A stretch of 64,000 nt of DNA from an uncultured Dorea sp. (GCA_910586965.1 CAJUMF010000017.1:23101-87100); one strand, 5' to 3'. Positions 9,640 through 18,448 are shown, numbered from the stretch's first letter. The notes: a model not told the origin generated them from the letters alone. Translations and numbers: made by a program.

Positions 9640-10584
9640 TTATTTATTTTCAAGCAGCTCCAAAACCTGGGATTTATCCTTCAGCGCCGTTACCGCTCCC
9701 ATCTTGGTCACGCTGACTGCCGCAACCGCATTGGCATACCGTGCCGCTTCCCACAGATCCATCCCCTCCGTCAAACCTGCCATAAATCCTCCTACAAAAT
9801 TATCCCCCGCCCCGGTAGTATCGCTCACCTCTTTGGGGCTAAAAGGCGGTATAACCTCCTTTCTTTTGCCGTCTGATACGTAACATCCCTCGCCGCCAAG
9901 CTTTATGATGATATTTTTACAGCCTTTTTCTAAAAGCTTTTCCGCCATATCCGCCGGCTCTTTCTCCTGGGTCAGATAATACGCCTCGACATAGCTCGGT
10001 ATAAAATAATCGATCAGCGAGAGATTCTTAAACACAATCTCCCTTCCCTGCCCGAAAGAATCACTGGCACAATCCGCAACCGTCAGCGCTCCTGCCTCTT
10101 TTGCTTTTTTCAAAATGACCGAAACACCTCCCGAATCAAGGCCTTTCAGAAAAAAGAAACTCCCGTAGCTTACGATCTTAGCCTGCGTTACCAGCTTAAG
10201 GCAAATCTCCTCCAGGCACAGGCTCTGGTTATTGCTTCCGGCCAGTCCCAGGAAGTGCCGTGTTCCATCTGGTTTTACTAATGCAAAGGTCAGAGACATG
10301 GTGTCTTTTTTTGAATGTATGACATAGGTTGTATCAACCCCTGCTTTTTCAAGCTCCCTCATGAGATATTCACTAAAGGTATCCTCACACAGCTTCCCGG
10401 CAACTGCCACACGGCATCCAAGACGGGATGCAATGATCGACTGCGTCATCGCAGCTCCGCCGGGGGATACACCCACTTCCTCAAGCAGAGTGGTGTCTCT
10501 TGTAAATACGGTCTCATCCACAGTCCGCAAGATCATATCGTATGCCATCGTCCCTATAGCGGCAATATCATATTTTTTATCCAT
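9640..10584 (-). CDS. PfkB-family carbohydrate kinase
   Basis: This 314-residue ribokinase-like protein has the PfkB signatures: a GVSPGGAAMTQS glycine motif near residue 40 and the catalytic DTTGAGDNFVGGF motif near 255, whose Asp is the base. Family members transfer the ATP gamma phosphate to sugars or sugar phosphates. The start at 10584 is chosen because AAAGGGGA precedes MDKKYDIAAIG; an in-frame ATG 30 bp upstream lacks this. It lies between an aldo/keto reductase and a ketose-bisphosphate aldolase, so it may make the phosphorylated ketose that the aldolase cleaves. A second kinase of a different family (14992) serves the same locus. Confidence 0.88.
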   Translation of the reverse strand: MDKKYDIAAIGTMAYDMILRTVDETVFTRDTTLLEEVGVSPGGAAMTQSIIASRLGCRVAVAGKLCEDTFSEYLMRELEKAGVDTTYVIHSKKDTMSLTFALVKPDGTRHFLGLAGSNNQSLCLEEICLKLVTQAKIVSYGSFFFLKGLDSGGVSVILKKAKEAGALTVADCASDSFGQGREIVFKNLSLIDYFIPSYVEAYYLTQEKEPADMAEKLLEKGCKNIIIKLGGEGCYVSDGKRKEVIPPFSPKEVSDTTGAGDNFVGGFMAGLTEGMDLWEAARYANAVAAVSVTKMGAVTALKDKSQVLELLENK

Positions 10585-10618
10585 AGCATATCCCCTTTCC
10601 ATTCCGGCAGACAATCCG

Positions 10619-11557
10619 CTACATGATCGGATACCCTGCCGCCAGATAAATGTTATACCAGTCCTCGTATGTCAGCTCGATCTCGCAGGCCCTGCAGCAG
10701 TCATTAAAGCGCTCTTTTTTCGTCGTCCCGCATACCACCTGCATCTCAGCGGGATGACGTAAGATCCACGCAACAGCGATTGTCGTCTTATTTACGTCAT
10801 ATTTATCCGCGATTTTCTGCATCGCGTCATTCACATCCTTGTAATCTGGATTATCAATGAACGTTCCGTCAATAAATCCATGCTGGAACGGCGACCAGGC
10901 CTGTATGGTAATATCCTTAAGACGGCAGTAATTCAGTATCCCCGCGTCTCGGTCAACCGCATAAAACTCATGGTTATTGGTAGCAATCGGCTGTACACAC
11001 ATATCCGCATGAGCGATGCTAAACTGCATCTGGTTCACCTCAATGGGCACGGTACAATATTTCTGCAGCAATTCTATCCCATAAGGCACATCATTACTCA
11101 CTCCAAAGTGAAGTACTTTTCCCTGCTTCTTCATGATGTCAAACGCTTCTGCCACCTCTTCCGGACGAAACAGTGCATCGACCCGGTGCAGAAGAAAATA
11201 GTCCAGATAGTCTGTCTGCATACGCGACAATGAGTTATCCAGTGTCTTTAACAGATGCTCTTTCGAATAATTATGATAAGGCCTGCCGTCAGGATAAAAA
11301 GTAATTCCTCCTTTTGACTGCAATACCAGCTTATCACGCAGTCCCGGATTTTCTGATAATGTCTTTCCGATAATGCTTTCTACCAGACCTTCCGGCTTAC
11401 CGTAGCAGTTTGCAGTATCGATAAAATTGGTTCCATTTTCCAGCGCGTTCTCAAACATAGCCGCCACTTCCTTTGTCGTCAATGTATCAAAGCGCATTGT
11501 TCCCTGGATGATCGCTGGAACCGGATGTTTTTTCTGTCCAAGTTTAATTGTTTTCAT
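10619..11557 (-). CDS. Aldo/keto reductase
   Basis: This 312-residue oxidoreductase has D47 and Y52 (FIDTANCYG), K82 (QSKGG) and H124 (FLLHRVD). An AAGGAGG site seven bases before ATG 11557 fixes the start; a longer frame to 11695 overlaps the permease gene and has no ribosome-binding site. The family reduces carbonyls with NAD(P)H or oxidises sugars such as myo-inositol or glucosides. Here it follows the ABC permeases by 23 bp and precedes the PfkB kinase, which suggests it acts on the imported sugar before phosphorylation. It is distinct from the reductase that ends the same operon. Confidence 0.88.
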   Translation of the reverse strand: MKTIKLGQKKHPVPAIIQGTMRFDTLTTKEVAAMFENALENGTNFIDTANCYGKPEGLVESIIGKTLSENPGLRDKLVLQSKGGITFYPDGRPYHNYSKEHLLKTLDNSLSRMQTDYLDYFLLHRVDALFRPEEVAEAFDIMKKQGKVLHFGVSNDVPYGIELLQKYCTVPIEVNQMQFSIAHADMCVQPIATNNHEFYAVDRDAGILNYCRLKDITIQAWSPFQHGFIDGTFIDNPDYKDVNDAMQKIADKYDVNKTTIAVAWILRHPAEMQVVCGTTKKERFNDCCRACEIELTYEDWYNIYLAAGYPIM

Positions 11558-11580
11558 ATGATACCTCCTTGATAACCACG

Positions 11581-12411
11581 TTAATTTTTTACAGCTCCGG
11601 CTGTCATGCCAGAGATAAAATACTTCTGGAAAAACAGAGCGATTACGATTACCGGCAGCGAGCCCAGAATACTCATTGCCATGATCTGATTCCATTCAAA
11701 TGCATACTGCCCCATAAGAGATGCGATTCCAATCGGAACTGTGCGCATCGCATTTGTCTTTGTAAGTGTCAGTGCGTACAGATACTCATTCCAGCATTGG
11801 ATAAATGTATACAGCCCCACGGAGACAAGTCCCGGCAGACACGCCGGAACCAATACCAGCCACAACGCCTTAAAGCGGGAACCTCCATCAATCAGCACCG
11901 CCTCATCAAGTTCCCCCGGCAGCGTGTTTAAATATCCTGTCAACATAAGGATTGCATATGGCAATGTAAATACCACGTATGTCAATATAAGCGCCGCATA
12001 AGTATCATATAGCTTAAGCTGCACTACAAGGACAAGATACGGGATCAGCAGTGTGATCGGCGGAACTGCCTGAACACTGATGATGATCGTATTAAGGATC
12101 TTCTTTCCCGGGAACGAGAAGCGGCTGAAGCTATAAGATGCCAACAGCGCGATCAAAAGCGTCAGCGCCACAACAATCGCCGCAATCGCATAGGAATTAA
12201 CAAAAAACCGAACCTTTTCCGAATCTGCCAGTACTGCGATATAGGCTCCAAGGCTAAAGCTTTCATCTATGAGTTTAGGAGGAACTGCAAAGATATTCTG
12301 ATTGGCTTTAAACGAGCTGGAAATCAGCCATACGATCGGGAGACCCGAAAATAAAGCCGCAGCGATCATGCCTGCCCATATAAGTACCCGTCTCACAAAA
12401 CTTGTTTTCAT
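11581..12411 (-). CDS. Carbohydrate ABC transporter permease (MalG type)
   Basis: This 276-residue inner-membrane protein has about six helices. The EAA loop reads ELDEAVLIDGGSRFKALWLVLVPACLPG, which contacts the ATPase. The C-terminus, QKYFISGMTAGAVKN, is the usual MalG-family ending. It forms a heterodimer with the permease at 12424 and receives sugar from the lipoprotein at 13396. No ATPase gene lies in the operon, which is common in Clostridia, where a shared MsmK-type ATPase energises many importers. Its order after the other permease and 12-bp spacing support co-translation. Confidence 0.93.
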   Translation of the reverse strand: MKTSFVRRVLIWAGMIAAALFSGLPIVWLISSSFKANQNIFAVPPKLIDESFSLGAYIAVLADSEKVRFFVNSYAIAAIVVALTLLIALLASYSFSRFSFPGKKILNTIIISVQAVPPITLLIPYLVLVVQLKLYDTYAALILTYVVFTLPYAILMLTGYLNTLPGELDEAVLIDGGSRFKALWLVLVPACLPGLVSVGLYTFIQCWNEYLYALTLTKTNAMRTVPIGIASLMGQYAFEWNQIMAMSILGSLPVIVIALFFQKYFISGMTAGAVKN

Positions 12412-12423
12412 AATCTCCCCTCC

Positions 12424-13320
12424 TTAATCTTCCCGCGTCTGATTTCTGACATAGAAAACAGCCAGAACGATACATGCCAGCAATATGATCACCGCCGCGG
12501 CAGATGCCTTGGAATACTGATAATTTGTAAATGCCATCTGATAAACATACGTGCTCATCATCTCTGTAGCATGAGACGGTCCCCCTGCCGTCAACAGCCA
12601 GATCAGTGAGAAATTCTGTGTCGTCCATATAAAATCAAGCATCGCAATACTGATCAGGATTGGCTTTAACTGCGGCAGTGTAATATACAGAAAGCTCTGC
12701 ACGTAAGAGGCCCCGTCAATACCTGCCGCCTCATAAAGCTCCGAAGAAATCCCCTGAAGACCCGCCAGAATACTGATCATGTAGAAAGGGTAACCCGCCC
12801 ATATATTAATAAATGTCAGTACCCAGAATACAATGCTGCGGTCACTAAGCCATTCAACTGCCCCGCCGGTGATATGAAAATTAGTAAGTAAAAAATTGAT
12901 CACGCCATTGGGATTCAGCAAAAGCTTCCACAAGATAGCAATAACCGTCGCGTTAAACATCCATGGAAGCATATAGATGACTCGAAACATCGCTTTTGCC
13001 CAGCCTGCTACGCATTTTGCATTAACCATAAGCGCCAGGACCATTCCTATGATCAGATGGAATACTACATTCATCACCACGAATATAACCGTATTTTTCA
13101 TCGAATCAATAAAAACCGCATCTGACAGGACTATTTTATAATTTTCAATCCCAACCCAGTGTGACTGTGGTGTAACCAGGACATTGTCAAAAAAAGAATA
13201 TCCTATTACTAAAATAATCGGGAGAAACAAAAGCGCGGCGATCATCATGATTACAGGTGCAAGATAAGCATAGGGCACAAGTTTTCTTTTAATAATTCTG
13301 GTTTTCAACTGTATAAACAA
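12424..13320 (-). CDS. Carbohydrate ABC transporter permease (MalF/UgpA type)
   Basis: This roughly 298-residue permease has six predicted helices and the EAA motif ELYEAAGIDGASYVQSFLYITLPQLKPIL. The start is uncertain. The frame opens with TTG at 13320 directly after an AGGAG, which is too close, and the next possible starts are a TTG at 13308 or a non-standard codon between them. The N-terminus KTRIIKRKLVPYAYLAPV is typical whichever is used. It pairs with the downstream permease. A hairpin between this gene and the binding-protein gene probably lets the lipoprotein be made in excess. Confidence 0.92.
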   Translation of the reverse strand: MFIQLKTRIIKRKLVPYAYLAPVIMMIAALLFLPIILVIGYSFFDNVLVTPQSHWVGIENYKIVLSDAVFIDSMKNTVIFVVMNVVFHLIIGMVLALMVNAKCVAGWAKAMFRVIYMLPWMFNATVIAILWKLLLNPNGVINFLLTNFHITGGAVEWLSDRSIVFWVLTFINIWAGYPFYMISILAGLQGISSELYEAAGIDGASYVQSFLYITLPQLKPILISIAMLDFIWTTQNFSLIWLLTAGGPSHATEMMSTYVYQMAFTNYQYSKASAAAVIILLACIVLAVFYVRNQTRED

Positions 13321-13358
13321 CTCCTTTGCTTTATCATAAACAAAAAGTTTCTTATGAT

Positions 13359-13389
13359 AGATTTAGCGCACAAACCGTGCGCCAAATCT
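13359..13389 (-). terminator. Intra-operon attenuator hairpin between binding protein and permease
   Basis: AGATTT-a-GCGCAC (13359-13371) pairs with GTGCGC-c-AAATCT (13377-13389). On the minus strand it is followed by a second small stem (TTATGATA/TATCATAA type) and a TTTTTG tract. Its place, just after the binding-protein stop, suggests partial termination or 3-prime-end protection. Confidence 0.6.
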
Positions 13390-13395
13390 AAAAGC

Positions 13396-14691
13396 TTATT
13401 TATATGCCGCATCAAACTGTTGCTGCACGTGCTCCATCATCTCATCTGCCGTCTTATAATCTCCGTCGATATACATGATCAAATCTTCATCCAATACACG
13501 CATCAGTGCTTCCGCCGTCGGCAGGGAATAGAACTCTGCTTTTCCGGTTGTTGTCTTATAGATCTCGCAGATAGCCTTAAATGCATCGGAATCATCCTCA
13601 TAAACCGGCTCTGATGTTGTATTTACCGCAAATCCTCCTGCATGAACACTCAAATCAGCATTTACATCCTTCCCCAACAGATATGCGATAAACTGCGCCG
13701 CCTCCTTCGGATGCTCACTGTTCTTCGCAATCCCGCACGCCCAGTTATTAGAACGCATGAAACTCTCGCCGCTATAGCTGTCTTCATGGGGCATATTGAT
13801 ATAAGTAACATCCATACCCGGCGCCTGCTCACGGATATTTGTCAAATGCGCAACAGAATCTGCCATAAATGCAACACGTCCATTTACAAACTCCTCAACC
13901 TTATCGGCATCTGTCATCGTATACATACCCGGTGTGACAACTTTTTCATCAAACAGTGATTTATAAAATTCCGCCGTCTTTACAAACATATCGTTACCCG
14001 CAAGAAATGGCTTGCCATCCTCTGTGAGAATCGAGCATCCTGAGTTCCATGCAAAAGCCGCAAAATATTCCATACATGTTGCATTATCCGTACTCATATT
14101 CATAGCAAATCCATATACATTCTTATCCGGCTTAGTCACCTTCTTGCATACATCAAGAAATTCCGTCCATGTCTCCGGCATCTTAGTAACGCCTGCATCT
14201 TTTAATATGTCTCTGTTGACAGCCATCAAACATGGAAAGTTTACCAACGGCTGCGCATAAACCGTACCGTTTACAGATGTCTGTACGGAAATGTCTTTTG
14301 TATCAAAACCGATCTGGCCGAACAGATCATTCAGATCCATGAGCATCCCCTGAGTGGCATAATCATAGATCCAGCTTCCGTCCAGTGCCACAACATCCGC
14401 CATCGTACCAGCCACTGAACTTGCCTGCAATTGTGTTTTGGTATCTGCATAAGGATTGCTCAAAAGCTTGACCTTGATTCCCGTCTCGTCATAGAAGCTA
14501 TCACATACACTCTGCAGATATCCTTCTTCCATCTCATTGTCAAACCACTGCTGGAATTCGATCTCCACACCGTCCCCTGAGCTTCCCTTTGATCCCTCAG
14601 ATGCTTCCTTTGTGTCTTCCTTACTTCCGCAGCCAAGAACCATACAAGCTGTTAATGCAACAACCAATAACATTGCTCCTACTCTTTTCAT
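13396..14691 (-). CDS. Extracellular sugar-binding lipoprotein of an ABC importer
   Basis: This 431-residue lipoprotein starts at 14691, where GGAGG precedes MKRVGAMLLVVALTACMVLGCGS; a lipobox cysteine follows VLG. The mature part is a cluster-B/D carbohydrate-binding fold with EIEFQQWFDNEMEEGYLQSV and a central VYGFAMNMSTDNATCMEY. It captures a sugar at the cell surface and passes it to the permeases at 12424 and 11581. It is the first gene of the operon, behind a consensus promoter at 14764-14792. The operon content (PfkB kinase, aldolase, two reductases) suggests a monosaccharide, sugar alcohol or simple glycoside, but the ligand is not predictable. Confidence 0.93.
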   Translation of the reverse strand: MKRVGAMLLVVALTACMVLGCGSKEDTKEASEGSKGSSGDGVEIEFQQWFDNEMEEGYLQSVCDSFYDETGIKVKLLSNPYADTKTQLQASSVAGTMADVVALDGSWIYDYATQGMLMDLNDLFGQIGFDTKDISVQTSVNGTVYAQPLVNFPCLMAVNRDILKDAGVTKMPETWTEFLDVCKKVTKPDKNVYGFAMNMSTDNATCMEYFAAFAWNSGCSILTEDGKPFLAGNDMFVKTAEFYKSLFDEKVVTPGMYTMTDADKVEEFVNGRVAFMADSVAHLTNIREQAPGMDVTYINMPHEDSYSGESFMRSNNWACGIAKNSEHPKEAAQFIAYLLGKDVNADLSVHAGGFAVNTTSEPVYEDDSDAFKAICEIYKTTTGKAEFYSLPTAEALMRVLDEDLIMYIDGDYKTADEMMEHVQQQFDAAYK

Positions 14692-14763
14692 CTTTTTTCC
14701 TCCTTTTCTTTCTTTTGTTGCTTCTCCCCAGAAAAGCAACTCTTTTTATTTGTCTATGATGAT

Positions 14764-14792
14764 ATTATATTTTCATAATCATTATTTGTCAA
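14764..14792 (-). promoter_or_regulatory. Consensus sigma-A promoter of the seven-gene sugar operon
   Basis: On the minus strand TTGACA (14787-14792) and TATAAT (14764-14769) are 17 bp apart, a perfect consensus. The spacer contains ATGAAAA, which reads TATTTTCAT-like on the plus strand. That motif recurs near the RpiR and second aldolase genes and may be the RpiR operator. A promoter this strong must be repressed to be regulated. Confidence 0.8.
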
Positions 14793-14918
14793 GTAATTTT
14801 ATTTTTAAATATTTTTTATAAACACTATCTGCAATTCTTATTTTATAACTATTTTATTGGATTTTTCCGCATTTTATATATCAATTATTTTCATATATTA
14901 TATTTTAAATAAAAATTA

Positions 14919-14947
14919 TTGCAAATAAATTTTCTTTATTATATAAT
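14919..14947 (+). promoter_or_regulatory. Promoter of the ADP-dependent-type kinase gene
   Basis: TTGCAA (14919-14924) and TATAAT (14942-14947) are 17 bp apart. A TATTTTCATAT motif at 14886-14896 lies just upstream. The whole 300-bp gap 14692-14991 is a very AT-rich divergent control region and holds no gene. Confidence 0.65.
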
Positions 14948-14991
14948 TTAATAAAATTTTATATGTCTATTTTACAAAAAAGGAGGATTAT

Positions 14992-16215
14992 ATGAAAAAT
15001 CATATTGCTGCCGCATTTCAAAATACCGTTGACTTTGAGTTAAATTGGGACACCGATATCCTGAAGGCACTTATCAAAAACTACCGCATATTACAATCCG
15101 AAATCCAGGCCGACCGCTCCATCCACTCCGAGCGGGATCTTATTATCATACTTCTAAGACATATGTCAGAAGGGAGCGGAAGTGAATGTCTGGCCAGTTC
15201 CAGCCAGATTACCCGTTCATTTGCCTCACACTTTTCCTATGAGATAACCCTTGGAGGAACTGCAGTCCGCGCAGCTATGGCAATTGAAAAAATCGGATAT
15301 CCCAGCACAATCCATGCCTGCAGTCTCAATCATCACTTTCTCCGCCTAGTTCCAGACGCCGTCTCCTGGGTATCCAGCGTACCGGATGAAGGCAATGATT
15401 TTCATCCCCATGTAATTGTCCAGTATCCCGCCAATATTCGTATTTGCGTCAATGATATTGACTTTATTACTCACAATCCCAACCGCGTCATCTTTGCATA
15501 CGATCCCCCAAGTATGCGTTTAGAGATCAGCACTGCTTTTGCCGAAGAAATCACTTCCGCAGATGTATTCCTCATCGCCAGTTATAATATCATCAAGGAC
15601 AAAAGCATATTAAAAGACCGCCTTCGAAAAACCGTAAGCTTAATACATGCATTGCCTCCCCGGCATACCGTGATCATGGAAGACGGATGCTTCAAAGACC
15701 CGGGCATGAGGCAACTAGTTACACAGGCACTCGCCCCGCAGATAGACATCTTCAGCATGAACGAGGATGAACTTCAAGACAGACTCGGATACCGCATCGA
15801 TATATTAAATCCCACGGAAGTCTTAACAGCCATCCAGACAGTATATGATAAGCTTCAAGTCCCAACCCTCATATGCCACTCTTCCCACTGGGCGCTCAGC
15901 TACGGCAGTCAGTCTCCGGCAATTAAAAACGCTCTTAAAAGCGGAATCTGCATGGCAGCTACACGTTTTCAGTTCGGAGATAATTACGGGAAAGAACATT
16001 ATAATAAAGCCCGACATCTCCCTGCCAGCGCAAAAGGAACAGCTTTCTGCGAAGCTCTTTTGAAACTGCCCGCCAGTAAACCTTTGTACATCCTGCCGGC
16101 AAAGGACCTTTCTTTTGTAGCCCGCCCATTCACTATCGGTCTCGGAGATGCTTTCATCGGCGGCATGCTTCCCGGGCTGTTGCCCGAGGCAGTTCTTAAA
16201 AATGCATATATTTAG
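14992..16215 (+). CDS. ADP-dependent phosphofructokinase/glucokinase family protein
   Basis: This 407-residue protein belongs to the ADP-PFK/ADP-GK branch of the ribokinase superfamily, known chiefly from archaea, animals and scattered bacteria. It shows the glycine motif LGGTAVRAA (87-95), the magnesium-linked NxxE motif as NEDE at 257-260, and the catalytic GLGDAF at 383-388, whose Asp is the base. Classical members phosphorylate glucose or fructose 6-phosphate with ADP; whether this one uses ADP is inferred. An AAGGAGG-like site precedes the ATG. It is divergent from the sugar-uptake operon and adjacent to the RpiR regulator, so it very likely phosphorylates the imported sugar. It is a second kinase for the locus besides PfkB. 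Confidence 0.82.
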   Translation: MKNHIAAAFQNTVDFELNWDTDILKALIKNYRILQSEIQADRSIHSERDLIIILLRHMSEGSGSECLASSSQITRSFASHFSYEITLGGTAVRAAMAIEKIGYPSTIHACSLNHHFLRLVPDAVSWVSSVPDEGNDFHPHVIVQYPANIRICVNDIDFITHNPNRVIFAYDPPSMRLEISTAFAEEITSADVFLIASYNIIKDKSILKDRLRKTVSLIHALPPRHTVIMEDGCFKDPGMRQLVTQALAPQIDIFSMNEDELQDRLGYRIDILNPTEVLTAIQTVYDKLQVPTLICHSSHWALSYGSQSPAIKNALKSGICMAATRFQFGDNYGKEHYNKARHLPASAKGTAFCEALLKLPASKPLYILPAKDLSFVARPFTIGLGDAFIGGMLPGLLPEAVLKNAYI

Positions 16216-16225
16216 TATTTAAAAA

Positions 16226-16280
16226 AAATAAGACCTTATTCATGCCGCCGTAATTTAACGACATGAATAAGGTCTTATTT
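16226..16280. terminator. Bidirectional terminator between the kinase and RpiR genes
   Basis: A 19-bp perfect stem (16226-16244 with 16262-16280) is flanked by an A-tract on the left and T-rich sequence on the right. It can stop both convergent transcripts. Confidence 0.92.
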
Positions 16281-16293
16281 TCTTATTATCAAA

Positions 16294-17202
16294 TTATTTT
16301 AATCTTTTTTCGTCCACCAGCGCCAGTGTACTATAATACTGCTCCAAAAAAGAGTCATCTTTTCTCATCACACACATCAGATAAAGACTGTCAATAACCG
16401 AATACTGGGGCATATTCTCCGATCCGGGTTCATAACAAGTCGATTGGTTCTGGTTAGAAAAGCTTCCATAATTAAATCCCGTCATAATCGATATGTCCGC
16501 CGCCTGGTTTACCGGTGAGCCCTTCACCCCTGTAATTGCAACCGTCTGGATTCCTCTTTCGTTCGCATGCCTAAGACTTTCTGTTACGGGAGATGAATAT
16601 CCCATATTACTGATACCCACCGCAAGATCCCCCGGCCTTGCCATACCCACACCGGAGACCATATTCTGGAAATCTCCAAAACAATTGCACAATACGCCCA
16701 ACATGCGAAATCTCAAACACGCACTCTGTGCCGCCAAAAATGAATGACCCTCCCCCATAAATAATACCTGGCGGGCTTCCAGGATCATCTCCGCCACCTT
16801 TTCCATCAACTCAAAATCCAAAAGAGAAAGTGTATCGTTTAACATCTCGACTTCGCTTCCGATCACATACCGGCACACACTTTCTGCATCCCGGCTATTA
16901 GGGAACCCCCCCGCATACAATACCGCCTGTCCCGACGAAAGCCCCTTCTCTCCTTTACGCTCATCCTCAAAAGACTCCTGTATTGCCCGTAAAAATGTCT
17001 TATAATTTTCGAATCCCAAAGCACGCACAAATCTTGTCACTGTCGCATTGCTCACTCCGCTCTTCTCGGCCAGCATACCTATGGTATAGCCTCCCCGCTT
17101 CGGCGGATTTTCCAGCAGAACATCCGCAATTCTCTTCATTGCGGGATTCATCTGAATATAATTAGCCTTAATCGCTAAAAACGGATTTACATTCTCTTTC
17201 AT
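16294..17202 (-). CDS. MurR/RpiR-family transcriptional regulator
   Basis: This 302-residue protein has an N-terminal RpiR helix-turn-helix (IGMLAEKSGVSNATVTRFVRALGFENY, about residues 42-68) and a C-terminal SIS sugar-phosphate-binding domain (QVLFMGEGHSFLAAQ and AVGISNMGYSSPVTESL, 150-225). RpiR proteins sense phosphosugars and usually repress. It lies between the ADP-type kinase (convergent) and the second aldolase (divergent) and so is the likely regulator of the whole 7.8-18.4 kb locus. The GAAAA-N4-TTTTC and TATTTTCAT motifs in the surrounding promoters are candidate operators. The SIS domain is complete. Confidence 0.9.
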   Translation of the reverse strand: MKENVNPFLAIKANYIQMNPAMKRIADVLLENPPKRGGYTIGMLAEKSGVSNATVTRFVRALGFENYKTFLRAIQESFEDERKGEKGLSSGQAVLYAGGFPNSRDAESVCRYVIGSEVEMLNDTLSLLDFELMEKVAEMILEARQVLFMGEGHSFLAAQSACLRFRMLGVLCNCFGDFQNMVSGVGMARPGDLAVGISNMGYSSPVTESLRHANERGIQTVAITGVKGSPVNQAADISIMTGFNYGSFSNQNQSTCYEPGSENMPQYSVIDSLYLMCVMRKDDSFLEQYYSTLALVDEKRLK

Positions 17203-17315
17203 ATCTGCACCTGTTTCTTTCTCTATATTGATTTACTTATGATATGGGGTTAAAAGATATTTTCATTATAGATTGTTTTTTTAAAAAAATCAATTATTTT
17301 ATATTTATTTACAAA

Positions 17316-17330
17316 ATATATTTTCATATA
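17316..17330. promoter_or_regulatory. Candidate RpiR operator-like motif in the divergent spacer
   Basis: ATATATTTTCATATA at 17316-17330 matches motifs at 17256-17268, 14886-14896 and 14766-14777. The 311-bp gap 17203-17513 is very AT-rich and holds these motifs, the aldolase promoter and probably the rpiR promoter. Base composition alone makes chance matches likely, so confidence is modest. Confidence 0.35.
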
Positions 17331-17443
17331 TAGTTCATATTATAAAATTATTATTCACATTTTTCTTTCCCCACTTTTCTAAATATCACTTTATATTGCG
17401 CATTTTAAACGTTTTTCATTTTGTCTCTTGCAAAAATATTTAC

Positions 17444-17472
17444 TTGACAAATCACAAATATGTAAATATAAT
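17444..17472 (+). promoter_or_regulatory. Consensus sigma-A promoter of the second class II aldolase
   Basis: A perfect TTGACA (17444-17449) and a perfect TATAAT (17467-17472) are separated by 17 bp. Confidence 0.85.
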
Positions 17473-17483
17473 TTTAGTCACAA

Positions 17484-17497
17484 GAAAAATTATTTTC
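17484..17497. promoter_or_regulatory. Inverted repeat GAAAA-N4-TTTTC, candidate RpiR operator
   Basis: A perfect inverted repeat (17484-17488 and 17493-17497) lies just after the expected transcription start of the aldolase gene and before the AGGAGG at 17501. That position suits a repressor roadblock. It shares the TTATTTTC half with the motifs near the other genes of the locus. Confidence 0.5.
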
Positions 17498-17513
17498 ACA
17501 AGGAGGTCATTTT

Positions 17514-18383
17514 ATGTTAATGAATATGAAATCACTGCTCTCTGTCGCAAATACCAATAATTTTGCAATTCCCGCATTCAACACCCCTCACGGGATGATT
17601 ATGCGCGGTGTGCTCGAGACCAGCGAAGAAATGAATGCACCTGTCATCATTGAAGTTCACCCCGATGAATTATCCTTTGCGCGTCCCTCATTTATCACTG
17701 CGCTGGTAGAAGAAGCCCACAAAACTTCTATACCGGTATGCATCCATTTGGATCACGGTTCAAATCTCCAGCAGGTTGTCAGCGCAATCCAATGCGGTTA
17801 TACCTCTGTTATGATCGATGCATCCAATCACCCGCTGGAAGAGAACATAGAAATCTGTCGGGAGGTCTGCCGCATCGCTCACGCTGCTAACGTATCCGTA
17901 GAAGGAGAGCTTGGCACGATCGGTACAACCGCGCAGGATCAATCTGCCGCATCCTGCACCGAAATCCGTTATACAGACCCCGAAGAGGCCGCTTATTTTG
18001 TTCGGGAAAGCGGCGTCGACTCCCTGGCCGTCGCCATCGGCACCTGCCACGGCATCTACCCAAAGGGTATGATTCCCGCATTACAGCTAGACCTTCTTAA
18101 AGAAATAAAAGAAAAAGTCAAGATCCCGCTCGTACTCCACGGCGGCTCTGCAAATAAAGACGAGGAAATCGCCATTGCCGCACATACCGGAATAAATAAA
18201 ATCAACATTTCCAGCGACATTAAAGATCCTTTTTATCAAAAGTGCCGCGAAATATTAAAAGACCCATACATCCGCGAGCCCAACGAGATCTATCCTCCCT
18301 GTATAGAAGTCATGAAAGAAGTGATCCGGCACAAATTCAGATTATTGGGCACTCACGAAAAAGCCGCTTTGTATCATCAATAA
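17514..18383 (+). CDS. Class II fructose-bisphosphate aldolase family protein
   Basis: This 289-residue zinc aldolase starts at ATG 17514, seven bases after AGGAGG. The catalytic Asp80 and ligand His81 lie in IHLDHGSN; EGELGTIG near 131, TCHGIYP near 178 and LHGGSA near 205 complete the site. The N-terminal FAIPAFNT is the usual GatY/FbaA-type opening. It should cleave a ketose 1,6-bisphosphate or a related phosphosugar to dihydroxyacetone phosphate and an aldehyde. It is transcribed divergently from the RpiR gene under a consensus promoter. It differs clearly from the aldolase at 8752, so the locus carries two aldolases and two kinases. Confidence 0.92.
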   Translation: MLMNMKSLLSVANTNNFAIPAFNTPHGMIMRGVLETSEEMNAPVIIEVHPDELSFARPSFITALVEEAHKTSIPVCIHLDHGSNLQQVVSAIQCGYTSVMIDASNHPLEENIEICREVCRIAHAANVSVEGELGTIGTTAQDQSAASCTEIRYTDPEEAAYFVRESGVDSLAVAIGTCHGIYPKGMIPALQLDLLKEIKEKVKIPLVLHGGSANKDEEIAIAAHTGINKINISSDIKDPFYQKCREILKDPYIREPNEIYPPCIEVMKEVIRHKFRLLGTHEKAALYHQ

Positions 18384-18393
18384 ACGCGCCTAA

Positions 18394-18428
18394 AAAAGGA
18401 CTTTCCGAAATGTTCGGAAAGTCCTTTT
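18394..18428. terminator. Bidirectional terminator between the aldolase and tuf
   Basis: A 16-bp perfect stem (18394-18409 with 18413-18428) with a 3-nt loop has an A-tract before it and a T-tract after it. It serves the aldolase gene and the end of the str operon. Confidence 0.92.
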
Positions 18429-18448
18429 AAACTCTTATTCTCTAAAGA

